Source of the DNA: JAUWCL01 sp964599375
GTDB lineage: Bacteria > Krumholzibacteriota > Krumholzibacteriia > Krumholzibacteriales > Krumholzibacteriaceae
Reading direction: 5' to 3'
Length of the DNA stretch: 64,000 nt
Assembly (NCBI GenBank): GCA_964599375.1
Contig: CAZREW010000017.1
Location: forward strand, 7,453-71,452
The notes beneath the pieces were generated by a model. That model did not search any database, had not been told where the DNA came from, and saw only the letters and a program-made list of their open reading frames with translations. Positions 52,684 through 61,738 of this stretch are shown one piece after another. Numbering within the stretch: position 1 is the stretch's first letter; each line of letters starts with the position of its first letter. The translations under genes and the position numbers were made by a program.

Positions 52684-53454
52684 TTGAACGAGATCTGCGC
52701 AGGAGCGATAATCAGTATCAGGGACCTCCACAAGCGGTTCGGCCGGCAGGTGGTGCTCGACGGCGTGGACCTCGATATCGCTTCGTGCGAATCGCTTGTC
52801 ATCCTCGGCCGGAGCGGGTGCGGGAAGAGCGTACTCCTGAAGCACATCACCGGGCTCATCAGCCCCGACAGCGGATCCGTCCTCTTCCAGGGCGAGGACA
52901 TCACAAGGTTCAACAGGCAAAAGCTTTTTGAAATGAGGGTGCACTTTGGTATGCTTTTCCAGGGCGCGGCCCTTTTCGACTCGATGACGGTGGGCGAGAA
53001 CGTCGGCCTGCCTCTGGTCAAGCACGGGCAGAGATCGGACGACGAGATCAGGGAGATCGTGTTGGACAAGCTCAGGCTCATCGGCCTTACCGATGTGTAC
53101 GACAGCTATCCCTCGCAGCTCAGCGGGGGGATGAAGAAGAGGGTCGGGCTCGCCAGGGCGATAGTGATGGGGCCCCAGGTCGTGCTGTATGACGAACCGA
53201 CCACCGGTCTCGACCCGATAATGGCCGACGTCATCAACAGCCTGATCAGGGATCTTCAGCGCGAGCTCAACATAACGTCCGTAATCGTGACCCACGATAT
53301 CCACAGCGCGAACAGGGTCGCCGACAGGATCACGATGCTGCATGAGGGGAAGATCATATTTTCCGGCACTCCGCAGGAGACGAGAGAGACGGATAACGAG
53401 ATAGTGAGACAGTTCATAGAGGGGCGCGCCGAAGGTCCGGTAAAGGCCGTGTAG
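52684..53454 (+). CDS. mlaF: MlaF-type ABC transporter ATPase
   Basis: Protein of 256 residues starting at TTG 52684. Walker A is GRSGCGKSVLLKH (about 42-54), the Q-loop is GMLFQGAALF, the signature is LSGGMKKRVGLARAI (about 141-155), Walker B is VVLYDEPTTGLD, and the switch His is in VTHDI. It powers the MlaE permease. It is located between mlaE and the MCE gene with short spacers. Confidence 0.95.
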   Translation: MNEICAGAIISIRDLHKRFGRQVVLDGVDLDIASCESLVILGRSGCGKSVLLKHITGLISPDSGSVLFQGEDITRFNRQKLFEMRVHFGMLFQGAALFDSMTVGENVGLPLVKHGQRSDDEIREIVLDKLRLIGLTDVYDSYPSQLSGGMKKRVGLARAIVMGPQVVLYDEPTTGLDPIMADVINSLIRDLQRELNITSVIVTHDIHSANRVADRITMLHEGKIIFSGTPQETRETDNEIVRQFIEGRAEGPVKAV

Positions 53455-53476
53455 AAAGGTATATCAGGAGAGTCAG

Positions 53477-54370
53477 ATGGAATACAGATCACTCGAGCTG
53501 AAAGTCGGATTCACGGTCTTCATCGCTATACTTGCCTTTTCGGTGGGGTTGATGTGGCTCGAGGGGTTCAAGCGTCACGGCAAGATGTACGAGGTGCACG
53601 CGGTCTTCCCGATGGTGGGGGGAGTAAAGTCCGGGGACGCGGTCAACGTCAACGGCGTTGACAGGGGAGAGGTGACACGGGTCGACCTTCGCGAGCGAGA
53701 CGTGATCGTCACGATGTCGATAGATGTCGACACGAAGATACCCGAGGACTCGAAGGTGGTCGTGCAGACGCAGGGGATAATGGGCGACCGGATTGTCACG
53801 ATCATCGTGGGACAGTCCGAGGTCATGATGGGGCCCGGCTCGATGATAGTAGGCGTATACGACCCGGGCATCTCCGAAGCGCTGTCCTCGATGGGGAAGG
53901 TGATGGAGGACCTGCACTGGCTGACCGCGGATATAAGGGAGATAGCCAAGGTCCTCAGGGGCGAGGGGATCGCCGAGACGCTGAAGAACCTCGCCGCAGC
54001 GAGCGAGCAGATCACCTCCATGATACAGGACCTTTCGCCCGACCTGAAGACCGGCGCCGCCGCCTTCAGCGCTTCGGCGATCAGGGCCGACTCGATGATG
54101 GCGCGCAACGAGGCGAAGTTCGACAGCATCATCGTCCATCTCGACGATGCGTCCAGGAGGCTTCCCGCTCTCGCGGAGCGCCTCGGGGACCTCAGCGCGG
54201 CACTGAAAGGCGTCACGGACAGGCTCAGTAGCACGGACAACACTATGGGGACGCTGCTCAACGACAAAGAGCTGCTCTACAAGCTCGAGTCGGCCATCAC
54301 GGGCCTCGACGAGCTTGTCACCGATATAAAGGCAAATCCGAAGAAGTATCTGAAGGTCGAGGTGTTCTAG
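53477..54370 (+). CDS. mlaD: MCE-domain substrate-binding protein (MlaD-like)
   Basis: Protein of 297 residues. One N-terminal membrane anchor (about 8-28) precedes a single MCE domain (about 38-118: VHAVFPMVGGVKSGDAVNVNG, IMGDRIVTI). The remaining ~170 residues are helical, with repeated S/L/A patterns as in MCE tails that form a tunnel. It binds phospholipids in the periplasm and hands them to or from MlaE/F. Strong AGGAGA ribosome site before the ATG. Confidence 0.9.
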   Translation: MEYRSLELKVGFTVFIAILAFSVGLMWLEGFKRHGKMYEVHAVFPMVGGVKSGDAVNVNGVDRGEVTRVDLRERDVIVTMSIDVDTKIPEDSKVVVQTQGIMGDRIVTIIVGQSEVMMGPGSMIVGVYDPGISEALSSMGKVMEDLHWLTADIREIAKVLRGEGIAETLKNLAAASEQITSMIQDLSPDLKTGAAAFSASAIRADSMMARNEAKFDSIIVHLDDASRRLPALAERLGDLSAALKGVTDRLSSTDNTMGTLLNDKELLYKLESAITGLDELVTDIKANPKKYLKVEVF

Positions 54371-54413
54371 GGATCGGGCGGCGGGGATAGACCCTGGAAG
54401 GAGACATCTGGAG

Positions 54414-55142
54414 ATGAATGATGAGAAGATCGTCTGCCTCGTCGCGGCGGCGGGCAGAGGCAAGAGATTCGGGCGCGAGATGCCGAAGGCTTTCCACCCT
54501 GTCGAGGGCCTTTCACTCCTGGTCAGGTCGCTCAAGAGCCTCAGCGCTTGGGGGGGGATATCACGGTTCGTAGTGATGGTCCCTGAAGGATGGGAGAAGC
54601 AAGCAGAGGAGGACATAGCCGCGAACTTCGACGGCATGGAAGTGGTCGTCAAAGCCGGCGGCGAGACGAGGCATGAATCGGTCGCGATAGGTCTCGAGGC
54701 CGCCGGCGACGCGGACATGATCCTCGTTCACGACGCAGCGAGGCCGTTCGTCTCGCCGGCGCTGATAGAGCGCGTAGTGGCCGGCGCAAGGGAGGCAGGA
54801 GCAGCGGTGCCAGCCCTTCACATGACCGATACGCTGGGGAGGCTGCGGGGAGAGGAACTCGACGCTATCGTTCCCAGAGACAAGGTGGTGGGCATCCAGA
54901 CCCCTCAGGGCTTCAGGACCGACGTCTTGAGGAAGGCCTTCGAGGTGGCTGCGGGCTCGGAGCATAAGGTGACCGACGAGAGTTCCCTGGTGCTCGCCGC
55001 GGGCATGTCGGTCAAGGTGGTCGACGGCGAGAGATGGAACGTGAAGGTGACGGTGAAGGACGACATAGATATAGTGACGAGCTTCCTCTCCGGAACGAAA
55101 CTCGACCTGAGTCTCGATATGGAGAGCCTGGACGAGGCGTGA
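54414..55142 (+). CDS. ispD: 2-C-methyl-D-erythritol 4-phosphate cytidylyltransferase
   Basis: Protein of 242 residues of the MEP pathway. The nucleotide-binding start is VAAAGRGKRFGREMPKAFHPV; VHDAARPFVSP (about 104-114), TDTLGR and GIQTPQGFRTDVL are family marks. It forms CDP-methylerythritol. The C-terminus is about 10 residues longer than many members, ending in an acidic tail. ispF follows after 8 bp. Confidence 0.94.
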   Translation: MNDEKIVCLVAAAGRGKRFGREMPKAFHPVEGLSLLVRSLKSLSAWGGISRFVVMVPEGWEKQAEEDIAANFDGMEVVVKAGGETRHESVAIGLEAAGDADMILVHDAARPFVSPALIERVVAGAREAGAAVPALHMTDTLGRLRGEELDAIVPRDKVVGIQTPQGFRTDVLRKAFEVAAGSEHKVTDESSLVLAAGMSVKVVDGERWNVKVTVKDDIDIVTSFLSGTKLDLSLDMESLDEA

Positions 55143-55150
55143 GCGGCGGA

Positions 55151-55630
55151 ATGGAGATGAGAGTAGGCATAGGGTACGATATACATCCCCTCGTCAGGGG
55201 CAGGCCACTCGTGCTGGGCGGGGTCCGCATAGAGCATGAAAAGGGCCTGAGCGGCCACTCTGACGCGGACGCGCTTGTCCACGCGCTGTGCGACGCGATC
55301 CTCGGCGCGATCGGCGCTGGTGATCTCGGCAGGCACTTCCCCGGGACCGACGAGTTCAGGGACATGGACAGCCTGATAATCCTCGGGAGGGTCGCCGCGA
55401 TGGCGGCGCAGAAGGGATACAGGATAGTCAACGCGGACTGCATCGTTCATGCGGAGGAGCCGGCGATATCTCCCCACGCGGCCGCGATGGAATCTGCCAT
55501 GGCGGCCGCCGCCGGGACCGACCCCGGCAGGATCTCGGTGAAGGCGACGCGAGGCGAGGGGCTTGGGCCGGTAGGGGAAAAACGCGCCATAGCTGCGCGG
55601 GTGGTCATCCTGCTCGAGAAGGCAGACTGA
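55151..55630 (+). CDS. ispF: 2-C-methyl-D-erythritol 2,4-cyclodiphosphate synthase
   Basis: Protein of 159 residues. ATG 55151 (or ATG 55157, which has GGAG just before it) starts the conserved VGIGYDIHPL, whose D10 and H12 bind zinc. LSGHSDADALVHALCDAILGA supplies the third ligand. The C-terminal KATRGEGLGPVGEKRAIAA is typical. A trimeric enzyme forming MEcPP, the substrate chain leading to IspG at 42.9 kb. Confidence 0.95.
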   Translation: MEMRVGIGYDIHPLVRGRPLVLGGVRIEHEKGLSGHSDADALVHALCDAILGAIGAGDLGRHFPGTDEFRDMDSLIILGRVAAMAAQKGYRIVNADCIVHAEEPAISPHAAAMESAMAAAAGTDPGRISVKATRGEGLGPVGEKRAIAARVVILLEKAD

Positions 55631-55646
55631 AGAAAGGCACGGGGTC

Positions 55647-57095
55647 TTGTCCGGAATCAGAGTCAGATTCGCTCCCAGCCCGACGGGGCTTCTTCATATC
55701 GGCGGGGCGAGGACCGCCCTTTTCAACTGGCTCTTCGCTAGGCACGAGGGTGGCGCATTCGTACTGAGGATCGAGGACACCGATGTCGAGCGTTCGAGCG
55801 GAGAGCTCGAGCGGAGCCTGCTCGACGACATCAGGTGGCTCGGCCTCGAATGGGACGAGGGCCCCGGCACACCGGGAAAGTACGGCCCCTATCGGCAGTC
55901 CGAGCGGACCGGTACTTACAGGGAATACGCGGAAAGGCTCGTCGATGCGGGCAGGGCCTATCCCTGTTTCTGCACCGAAAAGGAGCTGAAGGAGAAGCGT
56001 GAGGGGGCCAGAGCCGAGGGCCGCCCCCCGAGGTACGACGGGAAATGCCGCGGCCTCAGCGAGGAGGAGCGCGCGGCGAAGAGGGCTGCGGGCCTGCCGG
56101 AGAGCGTAAGGTTCCGCGTCGAGGGAGACGCGGCGTGGACGGTCGAGGATATGGCCAGGGGGGGCGTCGAGTTCCCCGCCGACATGGTCGGCGATTTCGT
56201 CATACTGCGCTCCAACGGGATGCCGACTTACAATTTCGCCGCTGCTGTCGACGACGGGCTGATGGGGATCACACACGTTATCAGGGGAGCGGAGCACCTT
56301 TCGAACACGGTCCGCCAGCTCCTCGTGTACGAAGCGTTCGATATGCCCGCTCCGCGATTCGCGCACATACCGCTGATACTGGGGAGCGACAGGTCGAAGC
56401 TAAGCAAGCGGCACGGCGCCCCGAACATTGCGGACTATAGAGAGAGAGGATACCCGGCAGAGGCCCTTATCAACTATCTCGCTTTTCTCGGATGGTCGAC
56501 AAAGGGCAAGGACGAGATAATGCAGGTCGGCGCGCTGATCGCCGAATTCGACCTGTCGCGCGTATCGGACAGCCCGAGTATCTTCGACGAGGACAAGCTG
56601 GATTGGATCAGCGCTAACCATATCCGCCGCGGAGGGTCGGGCCGTTATCTCGACCAGGCGATGCCGTTCTTCCCGGAGCCGATGCGTGAAAGGTACAACC
56701 GCGAAGAGCTGGGCAGGATATTCGATATCGTTTCGGAGAACCTGCCATGCTTCGGGGACCTCCAGTCCGGAGCCGCGGCGTTCATGCCGGGGCCTCCCGC
56801 GTACGGCGAAGAAGCCGCCGGGGGGATGGCCGGGGCGGCTGTGCTTCTCGGGGCGCTCAGGGACGGGCTCAGGGGACTGACCGACTGGAGCGCGGACACG
56901 TTGAGGGCCGCGATAAAGAGTATAGGAAAAGAGACCGGAGTGAAGGGCAAAGGGCTCTATATGCCGCTCAGGATAGCCGTCACCGGCGCAGCGCACGGGC
57001 CGGACCTCACGTCGATACTCGTCATAAGAGGGAGAAAGGACGTGATCGGTTCGATAGGCGAGGCTATCAGGTCGATTTCGAGGCAGGGGGGATGA
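55647..57095 (+). CDS. gltX: Glutamyl-tRNA synthetase
   Basis: Protein of 482 residues starting at TTG 55647. Class I signature RFAPSPTGLLHIGGARTALF (HIGH-type HIGG), LRIEDTDVERS, PYRQSER and the KMSKS-type DRSKLSKRHGA (about 250-260). The zinc-knuckle-like CFC region lies near 108-110. The anticodon-binding part is full length. No duplicate or GatCAB gene is visible in this window, so whether it is discriminating cannot be judged. Its stop overlaps the ddl start. Confidence 0.95.
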   Translation: MSGIRVRFAPSPTGLLHIGGARTALFNWLFARHEGGAFVLRIEDTDVERSSGELERSLLDDIRWLGLEWDEGPGTPGKYGPYRQSERTGTYREYAERLVDAGRAYPCFCTEKELKEKREGARAEGRPPRYDGKCRGLSEEERAAKRAAGLPESVRFRVEGDAAWTVEDMARGGVEFPADMVGDFVILRSNGMPTYNFAAAVDDGLMGITHVIRGAEHLSNTVRQLLVYEAFDMPAPRFAHIPLILGSDRSKLSKRHGAPNIADYRERGYPAEALINYLAFLGWSTKGKDEIMQVGALIAEFDLSRVSDSPSIFDEDKLDWISANHIRRGGSGRYLDQAMPFFPEPMRERYNREELGRIFDIVSENLPCFGDLQSGAAAFMPGPPAYGEEAAGGMAGAAVLLGALRDGLRGLTDWSADTLRAAIKSIGKETGVKGKGLYMPLRIAVTGAAHGPDLTSILVIRGRKDVIGSIGEAIRSISRQGG

Positions 57096-58126
57096 TGAGC
57101 AGAAAAAAAGGGATTAACGTGGCGGTCCTTATGGGAGGGCTGTCGGAAGAGAGGGAAGTATCCCTGGTCAGCGGCCAGGGTGTCCTCGAGGCGCTTCGCA
57201 GGAGGGGGCACGAGGCCTGTCCAGTCGACCCGGCGATCCCGGCCGAGGAGCAGTCGGATTCCTGCCACGCCGTTATAGGCGACGCTCCCCCGGAGGCGAT
57301 CCCTCCACTTCCGCCCGAGAAGGTCTTCGAGTGGCTCAAGCTTCCGAGGATACTCGAGGCGGATCTCGTATTCATCGGGCTCCACGGGGGGGCTGGAGAG
57401 GACGGCACCGTGCAGGCGCTCCTCGATACTGCCGGCAAGGCGTACACCGGCACCGGCATACTGGGCAGCGCGCTCGCGATGAACAAGGACAGGGCCAAGG
57501 CTCTCTTCAACGAGGCGGGCGTCCAGACCGCGCCGCACCTGCTGACCGCCGGTAACGGGGATGTCGAGCTTCACCGGGTGATCGAGACGATAGAGACCGG
57601 CATCGGGTTCCCCGTCGTGATCAAACCGAACGACCAGGGCTCGAGCGTCGGTTTCTCCTTCGTAAGGAAGGCGGCGGAGCTGCCCGGCGCTCTTGCCGCG
57701 TCGGCGAGGTTCGGCGCCGAGCTCATAGTAGAGAAATACGTACCGGGTAGGGAGGTCACCGCCGCCGTTCTCGAAGGCGAGGCCCTTCCACTCGTCGAGA
57801 TAATCCCGGAAGGCGGGTTTTACGACTACACGAGGAAATATACGAAGGGAACGAGCAGGTACGAGGTCCCCGCGAAGATCGACAGGCGGATCAGCGACCG
57901 GATAAAACGCGAGGCGATCCTTGCGTACCACGCGCTGGGCTGCAGGGATTACGCGAGAGTCGATTTCAGGCTGAACGGGGAGGGAGAACCATACTGCCTC
58001 GAGGTCAACACGCTGCCGGGGATGACAGAGCTGAGCCTGGTTCCGATGGCGGCGGCCGAGGTGGGCCTGCCGTTCGATGAGCTTGTCGAGAGGATATGCC
58101 TTATGGCCCTCGAGAGGGTCAGATAG
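57092..58126 (+). CDS. ddl: D-alanine--D-alanine ligase
   Basis: Protein of 344 residues of peptidoglycan synthesis. VLMGGLSEEREVSLVSGQGV (about 12-31) is the N-terminal loop, IGLHGGAGEDGTVQALL follows, then the ATP-grasp part with VVIKPNDQGSSVGFSFV, IVEKYVPGREVTAAVL, YDYTRKYTKGTSRYEVPAKI, and ARVDFRLNGEGEPYCLEVNTLPGMT. ATG 57092 and ATG 57095 are both possible and both overlap the gltX stop; the gene is preceded by a GGGGGG tract. Confidence 0.94.
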   Translation: MMSRKKGINVAVLMGGLSEEREVSLVSGQGVLEALRRRGHEACPVDPAIPAEEQSDSCHAVIGDAPPEAIPPLPPEKVFEWLKLPRILEADLVFIGLHGGAGEDGTVQALLDTAGKAYTGTGILGSALAMNKDRAKALFNEAGVQTAPHLLTAGNGDVELHRVIETIETGIGFPVVIKPNDQGSSVGFSFVRKAAELPGALAASARFGAELIVEKYVPGREVTAAVLEGEALPLVEIIPEGGFYDYTRKYTKGTSRYEVPAKIDRRISDRIKREAILAYHALGCRDYARVDFRLNGEGEPYCLEVNTLPGMTELSLVPMAAAEVGLPFDELVERICLMALERVR

Positions 58127-58138
58127 CGAGGGGAAGAT

Positions 58139-59200
58139 ATGGACCGGATTGAGACACTTCTGAAGGAATTCACCGAGGCGGCCGGAGTCTCCGGCGCCGA
58201 GGGCGATGTCTTCGCCCTGATGCGCAAGCACCTTGGGGATATCACGGAGGTCAGCGGCGACCGTCTCGGATCGTTCATAGGGAAGCTTTCTCAGGGCAAG
58301 GTGGCTCCCAGGATAATGCTGACCGCCCACATGGACGAGATCGGGCTGATGGTCTCTCACTTCACCGGGAATTTCGTGAGGTTCAACGCACTCGGCGGGT
58401 GGTGGGCACCGAGGCTGATCGGCCTGCCCGTGAGGATAATCACGAGAAAAGGCGATATCCCAGGGGTCGTCGCCACGCAATCCCCGTTCCTGGTCGAGAA
58501 GGAGGAGAGGGACAAACCGGTCAAGCCGAAGGACATGTTCATCGACGTTGGGCTTATCGGGAAGAAGAAGCCGGAAGACCTCGGCATCAGACCTGGCGAT
58601 CCCGTCGTCCCGGTCTTTCCCTTCACCGCGCTCAGCGGCGGGAAGACATACATGGCAAAGGCGTGGGATGACCGTCTGGGCTGCGCGGTGATCGTAGAGG
58701 TCATGCGGAAGCTGTCGAAGATGAAGCTGCCTTGCGGAGTGTACGCGGTCGGCACGGTGCAGGAGGAGGTCGGCATAAGAGGCGCGGTGACGAGCGGACA
58801 CGCCGTCTCTCCCGACGTCTGCTTCGCGGTCGATGTCAACATCGCAAGGGACCTTCCCGGCTCTCCCGATGGAGAGCCCGAGAAGCTCGGAGGGGGAGTG
58901 TCGATATGCGTCTTCGATGCGACGCTCATCCCCAATACAAAACTGAGAGACCTCGTGGCCGACGTAGCCGATCGCGGGAAGATCCCCTACCATTTCAGCG
59001 CGGTCCCCTTCGGCGGTACCGACGGAGGGCGGATCCATCTGAACGAATCGGGAGTCCCGACTCTCGTCATAGGGATCCCGACACGCTATATACACAGTGC
59101 CGCCGGGATAGTGCACAGGAAAGATTTCGACAGCGCGGTAAAGCTGCTCGTCGAGGTGACGAGAGCCCTGGACGCGAAGACAGTCGCCGGCCTCTATTGA
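58139..59200 (+). CDS. M42-family metallopeptidase
   Basis: Protein of 353 residues with GAGGGGAAG before the ATG. M42 marks are LTAHMDEIGLMV (metal His), AWDDRLGCAVIVEV (bridging Asp), TVQEEVGIRGA (catalytic Glu pair), FAVDV, and GGTDGGRIHLNESGVPTLVIGIPTRYIHS (last His). These dodecameric cytoplasmic aminopeptidases trim small peptides. The cluster position between ddl and cysS gives no further hint. Confidence 0.92.
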   Translation: MDRIETLLKEFTEAAGVSGAEGDVFALMRKHLGDITEVSGDRLGSFIGKLSQGKVAPRIMLTAHMDEIGLMVSHFTGNFVRFNALGGWWAPRLIGLPVRIITRKGDIPGVVATQSPFLVEKEERDKPVKPKDMFIDVGLIGKKKPEDLGIRPGDPVVPVFPFTALSGGKTYMAKAWDDRLGCAVIVEVMRKLSKMKLPCGVYAVGTVQEEVGIRGAVTSGHAVSPDVCFAVDVNIARDLPGSPDGEPEKLGGGVSICVFDATLIPNTKLRDLVADVADRGKIPYHFSAVPFGGTDGGRIHLNESGVPTLVIGIPTRYIHSAAGIVHRKDFDSAVKLLVEVTRALDAKTVAGLY

Positions 59201-59228
59201 CCGGCCGGCGGGAGGAAGGAACGGACCG

Positions 59229-60656
59229 ATGTCACTGCAGGTCTATAACAGGTACAAGGGAAGAAAAGAGGAATTCAAGCCGGTCCACGAAGGGAAGGTC
59301 GGTATCTATTTCTGCGGGATGACCGTTCAGGACAAGCCTCACATGGGGCACATGCTCGCCTTCGTCGCCGGCGATATGATCAGGCGATACCTGAGATTCA
59401 AGGGGTTCGGCGTTACGTACGTCCAGAACTTCACCGATGTTGACGACAAGATCATATCGAAGGCGAACGATGAGGGCATCGATTTCACCGAGGTCGCCCG
59501 CAGAAACATAGACGAGTATTTCAAGTTTGCCGGCGAGCTTAACATCATGCCCGCGGATATCTACCCGAAGGCCACCGAGCACATCGACGACATCATCGCC
59601 CTGATAAGGGAGCTCGAGGAGAAAGGGTACGCCTATAAAGGAGGCAGCGACGTCTATTATCGGGTAAGGAAATTCCCCGCCTACGGAAAGCTATCCGGCA
59701 GGGTGATCGACGACCTGCAGTCGGGAACGAGGATAGAGGTAGGCGAGGAAAAGGAGGATCCCCTCGACTTCACTCTCTGGAAGGGAGCGAAAGAGGGTGA
59801 GCCGGCGTGGGATTCGCCGTGGGGTCCCGGCCGGCCCGGGTGGCACATAGAGTGTTCGGTGATGTCGATGAAATATCTCGGAGAGACCCTCGACATGCAC
59901 GGGGGCGGGATGGATCTCGTATTCCCCCATCACGAGAACGAGATCGCACAGAGCGAGGCGGCAACGGGCCGAGAGTACGTCAGGTACTGGATGCATAACG
60001 GTCTTCTCAATCTCAGCGGCGAGAAGATGTCGAAGTCGACGGGGCATTTCTTCCTGATAGAGGACATACTGAAGGAGTTCTCAGGCGAAGTCGTGAGGTT
60101 CTACTTCCTTTCGACGCATTTCCGCAGCAACAGCGAGTTCGGGCGCGAGCGTCTCGCGGAGGCGGCCGCCGGGTTCGAGCGTATACGCGATTTCTGCGCG
60201 AGGCTCGCCGAGGCGCGAGGAGCATCCAGCCAGGAAGAGGGGCGCGACGGAAAGATCGACGCTCTCGCCGCCCAGGTCCGGGAGGATTTCATGGCCTCCA
60301 TGGACGACGATTTCAACAGCGCCGAGGCGATCGGGCATATATTCCGGCTGATCCGCGAGGTGAACATTATCACGGGCGGGAATATCATGAGGCTGGCCGG
60401 TTCGCCCGGGACGCTCGACTCCCTGCTCGGGGACCTGCAGACGTACGATTCGATACTGGGCCTCTTCGCCGGCGGCCTGCCGAAGGCGGAGAGCGAGATC
60501 CCCGACGAGATACTGCGAATGGTCAGGGAACGTGAGGAGGCGAGAAGATCGAAGAACTGGGCGAGGGCCGATCAGCTGCGCGACGCCGTTGTCGAGGCCG
60601 GATACACGATAGAGGACAGGGCGGAGGGAACGAGGGTCAGCCGTTCGAAGAGCTGA
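59229..60656 (+). CDS. cysS: Cysteinyl-tRNA synthetase
   Basis: Protein of 475 residues. Zinc ligand Cys in YFCGMTVQDKPHMGHM, which also carries the HIGH-type motif (HMGHM); NFTDVDDKII; WHIECSVMS; HHENEIAQSEAA; and KMSKS as GEKMSKSTGHF (about 263-273). Full length. The end overlaps the convergent membrane protein gene by 20 bp on the other strand. Confidence 0.95.
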   Translation: MSLQVYNRYKGRKEEFKPVHEGKVGIYFCGMTVQDKPHMGHMLAFVAGDMIRRYLRFKGFGVTYVQNFTDVDDKIISKANDEGIDFTEVARRNIDEYFKFAGELNIMPADIYPKATEHIDDIIALIRELEEKGYAYKGGSDVYYRVRKFPAYGKLSGRVIDDLQSGTRIEVGEEKEDPLDFTLWKGAKEGEPAWDSPWGPGRPGWHIECSVMSMKYLGETLDMHGGGMDLVFPHHENEIAQSEAATGREYVRYWMHNGLLNLSGEKMSKSTGHFFLIEDILKEFSGEVVRFYFLSTHFRSNSEFGRERLAEAAAGFERIRDFCARLAEARGASSQEEGRDGKIDALAAQVREDFMASMDDDFNSAEAIGHIFRLIREVNIITGGNIMRLAGSPGTLDSLLGDLQTYDSILGLFAGGLPKAESEIPDEILRMVREREEARRSKNWARADQLRDAVVEAGYTIEDRAEGTRVSRSKS

Positions 60657-61125
60657 CCGGCATCAGGTCGCCTTTGGGCATCAGAAGACCCCAGAGCAGT
60701 ATCGGCAGGAAGAAGTTTATTGTAAGGTTGAGGAACTCCGTCCCTGTCCAGAGCTGTTCGCTGCGGGTCAACGCGCTGAGGAACATAAGGAAGACCGTGA
60801 TAATGTTGGCCGCCGTCAGGACGAGCAACCCGATAAATGCGGGTCTTATCCTCCTTCTCCACGCGACTCCCGTCACGGCGACGATCAGGGAGATGTAGAC
60901 TATCGGGTTGAGCGAGATCTCCTCTGATACCTGCATGGCACGCTTCACATCGAGCGAGTTCCCGGTCAGCGCGACGAGTGGCCACGCGCCGTAGGCGACC
61001 GCCAGCGTGTAGAACCTCCCTATGAAGGCCCACGCGGTATAGAGTATCAGCGAAACAACGACGAACCGTACAAAGAAGACCAGGATCCTCTTCATATCGG
61101 GCCTTCCTGCTGCCTGCTGCGCCAT
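60637..61125 (-). CDS. Exosortase-associated small membrane protein
   Basis: Protein of 162 residues with about four membrane segments (about 13-40, 60-82, 92-117, 132-148) and a short polar tail. It starts 7 bp after the exosortase stop, in the same transcript. Small membrane proteins next to XrtH-type exosortases are known as associated partners of unknown function; family membership here is inferred from position, size and topology. It may help position or stabilise the exosortase. ATG 61095 (MKRILVFF) is an alternative start. Confidence 0.7.
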   Translation of the reverse strand: MAQQAAGRPDMKRILVFFVRFVVVSLILYTAWAFIGRFYTLAVAYGAWPLVALTGNSLDVKRAMQVSEEISLNPIVYISLIVAVTGVAWRRRIRPAFIGLLVLTAANIITVFLMFLSALTRSEQLWTGTEFLNLTINFFLPILLWGLLMPKGDLMPVSSSNG

Positions 61126-61132
61126 GACCGTC

Positions 61133-61693
61133 TCACTTCGCCCCGCGAGGTTTGACTATCTTCGCCATCCAGAAGATCACGATCATAAGCATGAAGATGA
61201 CGAAGGTGATCTGCCAGAGGTACCCGTGGAAAAAATCGAACATCTCCCTCCTGTGATAAAGGACGAGGGAGATGACCACCATCCTGATGAGATTAAGGAT
61301 GTGTATCGCCGGTATGCCGATGAGCAGGCCGACTATCTTCTCTCTGATCCGCGCGGGATATGCCAGGATTATCGAAGAGAAGATGATCGTAGTGTAAAGC
61401 CCGGTGCATTCGGCTATTACTACGAGCCGCTCTCCGCCGTGAGCCGTGTTGAAGGTGAATGTCGAGTCGACGCGCGTGAAGAGGTAGTTCAGCTTGTCGA
61501 GGCACCAGTCAAGCTCGCCGGCGACGAGAAGCTGCGCCTGGAATACAATTCCGGGAAATCTTCTGGTCAATAAATAGGAAAAAAGCCAGAGGGCAAAGAA
61601 GAGAATCAGGAATACGGTAAAATCCCTGCGGAAGGTACTTGAATTCCTCCGCGTCTCTCTCGTTTGACCTTCTGGCTTCTTTCCTTGGCCCAA
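61133..61693 (-). CDS. Exosortase, probably XrtH-type
   Basis: Protein of 186 residues starting at TTG 61693. It is a multi-pass membrane cysteine transpeptidase. The catalytic triad is visible: C96 in AECTGLYTT, R137 in LNLIRMV (with the conserved N134), and H156 in FFHGYLW. This arrangement and size match short exosortases such as XrtH, which cleave C-terminal sorting signals of exported proteins. The single probable substrate is encoded just upstream and the partner just downstream, giving a self-contained cassette. Short inverted repeats AACCGTT/AACGGTT flank the gap before its start. Confidence 0.85.
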   Translation of the reverse strand: MGQGKKPEGQTRETRRNSSTFRRDFTVFLILFFALWLFSYLLTRRFPGIVFQAQLLVAGELDWCLDKLNYLFTRVDSTFTFNTAHGGERLVVIAECTGLYTTIIFSSIILAYPARIREKIVGLLIGIPAIHILNLIRMVVISLVLYHRREMFDFFHGYLWQITFVIFMLMIVIFWMAKIVKPRGAK

Positions 61694-61738
61694 CCGTTAC
61701 TCTTTCAATACCTCACGCTATCATCGGCGAAACGGTTC